A stretch of 7,241 nucleotides of DNA from Pseudofrankia asymbiotica (GTDB taxonomy: Bacteria > Actinomycetota > Actinomycetes > Frankiales > Frankiaceae). The notes beneath the pieces are model-generated. The model did not search any database and had not been told where the DNA came from. It was given only the letters and a program-made list of their open reading frames with translations. The translations under genes were made by a program, and so were the position numbers. This document shows, in pieces, positions 1-4,969 of the stretch. The DNA lies in assembly GCF_001983105.1 (NCBI RefSeq), contig NZ_MOMC01000075.1, forward strand, positions 9,634 to 16,874. Reading direction: 5' to 3'. The first letter of the stretch is position 1. Every line of letters begins with the position of its first letter.

Positions 1-19
1 TCGCAGGCCTTGCACAGGT

Positions 20-60
20 GCGAACGCGCGCGGATCCACTCTCAAGAGAGCGAACGCTCA
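20..60. repeat. Cluster of short inverted repeats with a repeated GCGAACGC core
   Basis: GCGAACGC occurs at 20-27 and again at 50-57, exactly 30 bp apart. The second copy sits in a larger inverted repeat, GAGCG-AA-CGCTC (48-59). This partly overlaps another, CTCTC-AA-GAGAG (39-50). The two overlapping repeats could form alternative hairpins or be half-sites for a dimeric regulator of a gene to the left. No protein-binding family is identified, and short repeats of this size can arise by chance in GC-rich DNA. Confidence 0.3.
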
Positions 61-107
61 CATTCTAGCTAGCCGAAGGCTGGGACGCCAGATCCAGACC
101 GAATGAC

Positions 108-121
108 CTGGCGATGGCCAG
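108..121 (-). terminator. Weak hairpin downstream of the ACAD operon
   Basis: CTGGC-GATG-GCCAG gives a perfect 5-bp stem about 40 nt past the stop codon of the last operon gene. A second small hairpin lies at 69-83 (CTAGCC-GAA-GGCTGG, with one T/G pair). Neither is followed by a T-tract. Actinobacterial terminators often lack one, so this could help end the operon transcript, but the stem is short and the call is tentative. Confidence 0.25.
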
Positions 122-161
122 CCAGCCATTTCGGCGCACCATCCCGACCGCACTGTGAGTC

Positions 162-1424
162 TCATCGAGCCCTCCCTGCCGCGTCGGCGTCGAGACGGCG
201 GGCGAGGCGGGCACGGTGGGCGGCGGGTGAGCCGAACAGCGCGCGGGAGAGGGCGGCGCGCTTGAGATACCGGTGCACACCGCTCTCCCAGGTGTAGCCG
301 ATGCCGCCGTGCAGCTGCATCGCCTTGCCCGCGACGTCGACGGCCGCCGCGCACATGTACGACTTGGCCCGCGACACCGCGACCTCGACGGCGATCACGG
401 CGGCCTCCTCGATGCCGCCGGCACCGCCGGCGGCATGGGCGGAGCTCGCGGCGGCCAGCGCGCGGGTGGCCTCGGTGACCAGGCCACGACCGACGGAGAC
501 CGAGACCAGCATGTCGGCGCAGCCATGCTTGACCGCCTGGAACGAGCCGATCGGCCGGCCGAACTGATGGCGGACGCTCGCGTACCCGACGGTGGCCGCG
601 AGCATCGCCTCGGCGGCGCCGAGGCTGTCGCACGCGACGGCGAGCGCGCCCCGCGCGAGCAGCAGCCGCCCGCCGGCCCGCCCGTCGCCCCGGAACCGCC
701 ACACCGACCCCGCCTCGACCGGCGCGCCGACGGCCGCCACCGCGCCCACGCTCCGGCTCACGTCGAGCACCGGCGTGGCCGTCACTTCCAGTCCCGGCTG
801 GCCGGGGACGGCCCGCACGACGACGGGTTCGCCGCCCTCGTCCAGCGCCAGCAGCAGAAGCGTCTCGGCCTCGGCCGCGTCGGGCACGAACTCCGCGCGC
901 CCGGTGAGCCGCGCCGCGGCGCCCGACCCGGCCAGCCGGAACGGGACCGTGCCCGGCACACCGGCCGCGCCCAGCGGCGCGTCGCCGGTGGGAAGCGCGA
1001 CCGCGAGCCGCGGCGCGCCGGTGGCGAGCGCCCGCAGCAGCTCGTCCCGGCCGTCGGTCGTCTCCAGCGCCAGCAGCGCGCCCGCGCCCAGCACGGTCGT
1101 CCCCAGGTACGGTGCCCGCGCCGCGGCCCGGCCCAGCTCCTCGCAGACGACGGCGGTCTCGGCGACGGTGACGCCGGCGCCGTCGAGCCCGTCCGGCACC
1201 TCCAGCCCGAGCCAGCCGGCCTCGGCGAGCAGCGCCCAGTCGACCTGGGCGTCGTCCCCGCCGTCCTTGCCGGCGGCGGTCGCCAGCAGGTCGCGGGCGA
1301 CCGCCCGCAGCTCGGCCCGCAGCTCCTCGTCGGCTCCATCGCCGGCGCCCGGGTGGGTGCCTGGGTGGGCTCCCGGCCCGCCCGCCGGCGTGGCGACGGC
1401 CAGCTCAGATGAATGAGCGTTCAT
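162..1424 (-). CDS. Acyl-CoA dehydrogenase family protein, probable beta (non-catalytic) subunit, 420 aa
   Basis: Fourth and last gene of the operon. The ACAD fold is recognisable from a helical N-domain (about 34-135, with GWLGLEVPDGLDGAG at 70-84), a beta middle domain and a C-terminal helical domain. The C-domain carries RHQFGRPIGSFQAVKH (285-300) and LHGGIGYTWESGVHRYLKR (371-389), which in this family contact the FAD. No EPxxGSD motif is visible in the middle domain. No glutamate sits at the isovaleryl-CoA dehydrogenase base position (around G259), and the protein ends without the YEGT segment that carries the base in medium-chain enzymes. This fits a partner subunit for the preceding ACAD rather than an independent enzyme. 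The ATG lies 4 nt after the upstream stop, with AGGGAG at 1440-1435 ten nt before it. Residues 11-32 are a Gly/Pro/His-rich extension, so a later start cannot be excluded. Substrate unknown. Confidence 0.88.
   Translation of the reverse strand: MNAHSSELAVATPAGGPGAHPGTHPGAGDGADEELRAELRAVARDLLATAAGKDGGDDAQVDWALLAEAGWLGLEVPDGLDGAGVTVAETAVVCEELGRAAARAPYLGTTVLGAGALLALETTDGRDELLRALATGAPRLAVALPTGDAPLGAAGVPGTVPFRLAGSGAAARLTGRAEFVPDAAEAETLLLLALDEGGEPVVVRAVPGQPGLEVTATPVLDVSRSVGAVAAVGAPVEAGSVWRFRGDGRAGGRLLLARGALAVACDSLGAAEAMLAATVGYASVRHQFGRPIGSFQAVKHGCADMLVSVSVGRGLVTEATRALAAASSAHAAGGAGGIEEAAVIAVEVAVSRAKSYMCAAAVDVAGKAMQLHGGIGYTWESGVHRYLKRAALSRALFGSPAAHRARLARRLDADAAGRAR
1351..1369 (+). other. G-quadruplex-type motif on the template strand of the last ACAD gene
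   Basis: The plus strand reads GGG-T-GGG-TGCCT-GGG-T-GGG, a full four-run motif with short loops. It lies 55-75 nt inside the 5' end of the minus-strand ACAD gene, so the G-runs are on its template strand. It encodes the HPGTHPG part of the low-complexity N-terminal extension. Whether it folds in vivo is unknown; G-runs are common in such GC-rich DNA. Confidence 0.45.
1409..1424. promoter_or_regulatory. Imperfect palindrome over the start codon of the last ACAD gene
   Basis: ATGAATGAGCGTTCAT has perfect 5-bp arms (ATGAA/TTCAT) and 6 of 8 symmetric pairs. The shape resembles operators of TetR-type fatty-acid regulators; the Bacillus FadR site, for instance, is built on TGAATGA half-sites. It covers the start codon inside a tight operon, an unusual place for an operator. 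It may simply reflect coding sequence, so this is a weak candidate. Confidence 0.2.
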
Positions 1425-1428
1425 ATAG

Positions 1429-2634
1429 TCACGGCTCCCTGGGCAGGCCGAGGCCCCGTTCCCCGATGATCGTGCGCTGGATCTCGTTCGTACCGCCGGG
1501 GATCGTCCACTCCCACGAGCCGATGAAGTCGAGCAGCCACCTGCCCGACTCCCAGCCGCTGGACGCGGGCTTCGCGAGCTCCGCCAGGGCCCCGAGCCCC
1601 GCGATCTCGGCCCCGAAACCCGTCATCCGCTGCAGCAGCTCGCTGTAGTAGACCTTGACGACCGAGGCGTCGGCCGGTCCGACGGTGCCGGCGTCGTGAC
1701 GCTCGACCAGATCGCGGCACAGCGCCCGCAGCCCGGCGATCTCGGTGTCGAACCCGGCCAGCCGGTCGGCGACCAGCGTGTCGTCGATCGGCCGCCGCCC
1801 GGTCACGTCCGGCCGCCGGCAGGTGTCGACGAGCGAGCGCAGCCCCACGTTGCCGAGCCGCTCGGCGAGCTCCAGCATCGTCATCCCGCGCTCGGCGGAG
1901 AGCGTCGCCTGCGCCACCTGCCAGCCGGCGTTCTCCGGCCCGACGAGGTTCTCCGCCGGGATCTCGACGTCGTTCAGGAAGATCTCGCAGAAGTGCGAGT
2001 CTCCCAGCGCGTTGCGGATCGGCCGCACGTCCAGGCCCGGCGAGCGCATGTCCATCAGGAGGTAGGAGATGCCGCGCCGCTTCGGGGCGGCGGGGTCGGA
2101 GCGCGCGAGCAGCAGGCACCAGTCCGCGTGCGCCGCGCCGCTCGCCCACAGCTTCTGGCCGTTGACGACGAAGACGTCGCCGCCCGCGCGCCTGTCCCGG
2201 CGGGCGGTGGTGCGCAGGCTCGCCAGGTCCGAGCCCGCCTCCGGCTCGGAGAAGCCCTGGACCCAGATCTCGCCGTCGAGGATCCCCGGCAGATGCCGGC
2301 GGCGCTGCTCGTCGGTCCCCGCGGTCAGCAGCGTCGCCGCCGCGTGGTGGATCGAGACGAACGCGAGCACCAGCCGGGGCGCGTCGGCCGCGGCCAGCTC
2401 CTGGTAGAGCACCATCTGCTCGGCCGCCGACATGCCGCCGCCCCACTCGGCCGGCCAGTGCGGCACGGCATAGCCGGCGCGGCGCAGCTCCTGGAACCAG
2501 GCCTGCTGGAAGGCGACGAACTCGTCGCCGCCGACGCCGGTCTGCGCCCGGCGCCAGTCGGCCGGCACGTGCGCCCGGCACCAGCCGCGAACCGTGGCCC
2601 GCAGCTCGGCCAGGTCGCCCCGCGGCACGCTCAT
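1429..2634 (-). CDS. Acyl-CoA dehydrogenase, probable catalytic alpha subunit, 401 aa
   Basis: Third operon gene. It should oxidise an acyl-CoA to the 2,3-enoyl-CoA using FAD and pass electrons to electron-transfer flavoprotein. Visible in order: N-terminal helical domain (about 6-120), the substrate/flavin loop QGFSEPEAGSDLASLRT (126-142), NGQKLWASGAAHADWCLLLA (158-177), and the C-terminal GGTNEIQRTIIGERGLGLPR (380-399). E248 in LSAERG falls where isovaleryl-CoA dehydrogenase has its base (LDLERLV). The medium-chain base position is G380, so E248 is the only candidate. The R-x-Q-F-G flavin motif of homotetrameric ACADs is absent and is supplied by neither end of this protein, which suggests the downstream ACAD is its partner. 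The ATG at 2634 overlaps the previous stop as ATGA. It has no clear Shine-Dalgarno site, so translation is probably coupled. An in-frame GTG at 2769 would overlap the upstream gene by 139 nt and was not chosen. Confidence 0.92.
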   Translation of the reverse strand: MSVPRGDLAELRATVRGWCRAHVPADWRRAQTGVGGDEFVAFQQAWFQELRRAGYAVPHWPAEWGGGMSAAEQMVLYQELAAADAPRLVLAFVSIHHAAATLLTAGTDEQRRRHLPGILDGEIWVQGFSEPEAGSDLASLRTTARRDRRAGGDVFVVNGQKLWASGAAHADWCLLLARSDPAAPKRRGISYLLMDMRSPGLDVRPIRNALGDSHFCEIFLNDVEIPAENLVGPENAGWQVAQATLSAERGMTMLELAERLGNVGLRSLVDTCRRPDVTGRRPIDDTLVADRLAGFDTEIAGLRALCRDLVERHDAGTVGPADASVVKVYYSELLQRMTGFGAEIAGLGALAELAKPASSGWESGRWLLDFIGSWEWTIPGGTNEIQRTIIGERGLGLPREP

Positions 2635-3659
2635 TTCGTGGCCGCCATGGCGTTCGGGCCGAAGATGCCGGCCAGGCCGCGCCGGCCCAGGCGGCTCGCG
2701 AGCGCGTCCTGGGTGGCCGAACGACCCAACGGCAGCCGGCGCAGCGGCTGGCTGTAGCGCGACAGCCACGACAGCGTCGTCTCGTCGCAGAACCCCATCG
2801 CGCCGTGCAGCTGGTGGGTGATCCGGAAGACCGTCTCGGCCGCCTCGACGGCGGCCAGCCGCAGCGCCAACGCGTCATCGAGCGCCTCGGCCTGCCCGGA
2901 CTCGATGCTCCACAGCGCGTAGCCGGCGAGTTCGGCGACGCCGGCCCGCTCGACCTCGGCGTCGGTGAGCTGGAACTGCACGCCCTGAAAACGCGCGAGC
3001 GGCTGCCCGAACTGCTCCCGCTCCAGGATGTACGTCCGGGTCAGCGTCATCGCCCGGTCCAGCAGCCCGAGCAGCGTCCAGCAGCCGAGGACGAGCCCGA
3101 GCGCGGCGTCGGCCTGCCCGCCGGCCGCGTCCGCGTCGGCCGCCGCGCCGGCGAGCGGCGCGAGGTCGAGGCCGACAACGAACGCCGACCTGCGCGCGGG
3201 CACGTCGGACTCCCGGGCCGTCGCCGCGTACCGCCGCCCGTCGAGCGTGACGGCGGCGAGCCGCAGGTCGAGCCCGCCGACCGGCGCGGCCGGCGCCGCG
3301 GGCGCGACCACGAACAGCGCGTCGGCGTCGCCGCCCGCCGGCCGTGCCAGCCGCTGCGCCACCGGGTACGGCGCCGCCCACCAGCCGGCGGCCCGGCACA
3401 GCGCCGCGGCGGCCTCCAGCTCGTCGGCGCTCCCGCGCGGGTCGAGGTCCCAGGCGCCCAGCTCGTCGAGAACCGGGGCGACCAGCTCGGCCCGCCGCGC
3501 GGGCTCCCGCTCGGCGGCCTGGGCCAGCTCGTCGCCGCCGGCGGTCTCCAGCGCGCGCTGGGCCGTCCGGCCGAACTCGGCGGCCTCGTCCGACAGGTCC
3601 AGCACCACGCCGCCACCGGCGGCGAGCCCGGTCACGGCGTCCACGGCGGCCGCGGTCAT
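2631..3659 (-). CDS. Acyl-CoA dehydrogenase family protein, probable beta (non-catalytic) subunit, 342 aa
   Basis: Second operon gene. It is shorter and more divergent than its neighbours; full ACADs are usually 380-400 aa. The middle domain (about 115-180) is reduced and Ala-rich, with no EPxxGSD loop. The C-domain is clear: LEREQFGQPLARFQGVQFQL (212-231) holds the R-x-Q-F-G flavin motif and HQLHGAMGFCDETTLSWLSR (282-301) the HGxxGF motif. No glutamate is present around residue 188, where the isovaleryl-type base would lie, and there is no YEGT segment. It is therefore unlikely to be active alone and probably completes the FAD site of the preceding ACAD. The ATG at 3659 has GGGAG at 3671-3667 seven nt upstream and overlaps the previous stop by 4 bp. 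The same frame stays open to 5087, but that extension is only shadow over the first gene. Confidence 0.87.
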   Translation of the reverse strand: MTAAAVDAVTGLAAGGGVVLDLSDEAAEFGRTAQRALETAGGDELAQAAEREPARRAELVAPVLDELGAWDLDPRGSADELEAAAALCRAAGWWAAPYPVAQRLARPAGGDADALFVVAPAAPAAPVGGLDLRLAAVTLDGRRYAATARESDVPARRSAFVVGLDLAPLAGAAADADAAGGQADAALGLVLGCWTLLGLLDRAMTLTRTYILEREQFGQPLARFQGVQFQLTDAEVERAGVAELAGYALWSIESGQAEALDDALALRLAAVEAAETVFRITHQLHGAMGFCDETTLSWLSRYSQPLRRLPLGRSATQDALASRLGRRGLAGIFGPNAMAATK

Positions 3660-4903
3660 GAGGCCGCTCCCGCCCGGGCGGCGGTCCCCGGCTGCGCGGA
3701 CGACGGCGCGCCGGAGGCGGCCACCAGCGCGCGGGACAGCAGGATCCGCTGCATCTCGATGCTGCCGGAGGCGACCGTCGACGCCACCGCGTAACGCGCG
3801 TGGTCCTCGACGGCCCGGCGCCAGCGTCTCGGATCGACAGAGTCGACGTGAGCCCCGGCCTCGCCGTCCGGCTCGGCCGCCATCGCGATCTCCGTCAGCA
3901 CCTCGGCACCGTCCTGGTCGAGCCTGGTCACCGCGATCCGGTAGGCCGCCGAGTCGACCGGGCTGACCTGGCCGGTGCCCTGCCGGGAGACCACCCGGTA
4001 GGCGAGCAGCCGGGCGCGCCGGGCGTGCGTCAGCATCCGGGCCCACCGGCCGCGCAGCTCCGCCGGCAGCTCGTCCCAGGCGTCCCCGAGCGCGGCCGGC
4101 GCCTCCTGGAGCAGCCGCTCGACGCGGGCGTAGCGGGCGATGCCGACCCGTTCGAAGGCGAGCACCTCCTGGACGACGGCCCAGCCGCCGTCGACCTCGC
4201 CGAGCACGTCGGCCTCGGTGACCCGCACGCCGTCGAGGAACACCTCGTTGAGGTGGTGCGGGCCCATCATGCAGGCGATCGGACGGACCTCGATGCCGGG
4301 CGAGTCCATCGGCACCAGGAAGATCGTCAGACCCTGCTGCCTGCGCCCGCTCGACGAGGTGCGGGCGAGCAGGAAGCACCACTGCGCCATCGACGCGTAC
4401 GAGGTCCAGATCTTCTGGCCGTGGATCCGCCAGGCGCGGCCGCCGGCATCGTCGCCGTCCGGGTCGGGCCGGGCGGCGGTGCGCAGCGAGGCCAGGTCGG
4501 AGCCCGAGCCCGGCTCGCTGAAGCCCTGGCACCAGATCACCTCGCCGCGCGCGATCGGCGGCAGGTGCTGGGCGCGCTGCTCGGGCGTGCCGTGGCGCAT
4601 GATCGTCGGCCCGACCCAGTTGACGCCCATGTACTGGGCGCCGCGCGGCTCGTGGCGCGCCCACATCTCCTCGCGCACGACGGTCTGCTCCCACAGCGAC
4701 GCGCCGCGGCCGCCGAACTCCTCCGGCCAGGCCATGCACAGCAGGCCCTCGTCGGCGAGCAGCCGGCAGAAGTCCTGCGCGATGGCGAGGTCGGCCGGGT
4801 CGGCGGTGAACGCGCCGAGGTAGTCGGCGGGCACGTGCTCGCGAACCAGTGCGCGCAGCCGCCCGCGTAACGCGGCCGCCTCCGGTCCCAGGTCGTACTC
4901 CAT
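3656..4903 (-). CDS. Acyl-CoA dehydrogenase, probable catalytic alpha subunit, 415 aa
   Basis: First gene of the operon, divergent from the GntR regulator. It is an FAD-dependent acyl-CoA oxidation enzyme. Motifs in order: N-terminal helical domain (1-115, with AWPEEFGGRGASLWEQ at 58-73), QGFSEPGSGSDLASLRTAA (126-144), HGQKIWTSYASMAQWCFLLA (161-180), and C-terminal SGSIEMQRILLSRAL (379-393). E251 in LAFERVG matches the isovaleryl-CoA dehydrogenase base position; the medium-chain position is S379. R-x-Q-F-G is missing, as in the other probable alpha subunit. Residues 394-415 are an Ala/Ser/Pro-rich tail. I chose ATG 4903 because conserved sequence begins there; the in-frame TTG at 4942 would add 13 residues with no family pattern. 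No Shine-Dalgarno site precedes the ATG, and a -10-like TACGGT ends 9 bases before it, so the mRNA may be leaderless or nearly so. Codon 12 is TTA (4870-4868), very rare here. Substrate unknown. Confidence 0.92.
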   Translation of the reverse strand: MEYDLGPEAAALRGRLRALVREHVPADYLGAFTADPADLAIAQDFCRLLADEGLLCMAWPEEFGGRGASLWEQTVVREEMWARHEPRGAQYMGVNWVGPTIMRHGTPEQRAQHLPPIARGEVIWCQGFSEPGSGSDLASLRTAARPDPDGDDAGGRAWRIHGQKIWTSYASMAQWCFLLARTSSSGRRQQGLTIFLVPMDSPGIEVRPIACMMGPHHLNEVFLDGVRVTEADVLGEVDGGWAVVQEVLAFERVGIARYARVERLLQEAPAALGDAWDELPAELRGRWARMLTHARRARLLAYRVVSRQGTGQVSPVDSAAYRIAVTRLDQDGAEVLTEIAMAAEPDGEAGAHVDSVDPRRWRRAVEDHARYAVASTVASGSIEMQRILLSRALVAASGAPSSAQPGTAARAGAAS

Positions 4904-4912
4904 AGTCGCCAG

Positions 4913-4942
4913 ACCGTAGTGCGGGCCCGCCAGTACGGTCAA
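4913..4942 (-). promoter_or_regulatory. Candidate promoter of the ACAD operon
   Basis: On the minus strand TTGACC (4942-4937) and TACGGT (4918-4913) are separated by 18 bp, a good match to the vegetative sigma pattern (TTGACN / TANNNT). The start of transcription would fall near 4907-4906, giving a leader of only 3-4 nt before ATG 4903. The spacer contains the perfect palindrome GCGGGCCCGC. Alternative -10-like hexamers (TACTAT at 4959-4954, TATCCT at 4956-4951) lie further upstream. Prediction only. Confidence 0.45.
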
Positions 4943-4955
4943 TACTTATAAGGAT
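4921..4955. promoter_or_regulatory. Candidate operator region for the divergent GntR/FadR-type regulator
   Basis: Three dyads are packed in 35 bp between the divergent genes. GCGGGCCCGC (4921-4930) is a perfect 10-bp palindrome. AGTA-N7-TACT spans 4932-4946. The third is ATACTTATAAGGAT (4942-4955), whose core CTTATAAG (4945-4952) is a perfect 8-bp palindrome and whose outer bases pair except for one A/G mismatch. They overlap the candidate -35 of the operon and sit just upstream of the regulator's own start. A dimer bound here could repress both genes. FadR-subfamily proteins usually bind short dyads of this size; which dyad is used cannot be decided from sequence. Confidence 0.45.
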
Positions 4956-4957
4956 AG

Positions 4958-4969
4958 TAGGATTGACGG
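4958..4969 (+). promoter_or_regulatory. Candidate -10 element and start signals of the regulator gene
   Basis: TAGGAT at 4958-4963 is a good actinobacterial -10 and lies six bases before the GTG at 4970, exactly the spacing for a transcript that starts on the start codon (leaderless). The same bases contain AGGA (4959-4962), seven nt before the GTG, which could instead act as a ribosome binding site on a longer mRNA starting from TATAAG (4947-4952). No good -35 is visible for either -10. Both readings support GTG 4970 as the start. Confidence 0.4.

Larger units (their letters stand above)
1..161. other. Non-coding stretch downstream of the ACAD operon
   Basis: No convincing gene lies here. 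Open frames crossing it on either strand have no recognisable protein pattern and run antisense into the last ACAD gene. It holds several short inverted repeats (near 20-60, 69-83 and 108-121) but no T-rich tract, tRNA or obvious promoter. It is the 3' flank of the minus-strand operon, and whatever gene lies further left is out of view. Confidence 0.6.

Noticed and set aside
58..702. Minus-strand frame running past the end of the last ACAD into the left flank
   Set aside because: Arg-rich shadow translation overlapping the real gene; the part in 58-161 has no recognisable protein signal.
273..1412. Long plus-strand frames antisense to the ACADs (also 1696-2757, 2805-3794, 3800-4870) and to the aldehyde dehydrogenase (5911-7086)
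   Set aside because: Their His/Arg/Gly/Asp-rich translations are typical of antisense frames in very GC-rich genes; no domain pattern and no plausible start signals.
1421..2878. 485-codon open frame on the minus strand
   Set aside because: Out-of-frame shadow of the 401-aa ACAD; Arg-rich composition and no family motif.
162..4903. Assignment of the operon to cholesterol or steroid side-chain degradation
   Set aside because: The alpha/beta ACAD architecture is shared with that pathway, but no steroid-specific gene or regulator site is visible, so no pathway or fadE/chsE symbol is given.
4904..4942. TTG start at 4942 for the first ACAD
   Set aside because: It would add 13 residues lacking family similarity, has no ribosome binding site, and overlaps the likely promoter. 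ATG 4903 fits the family N-terminus.
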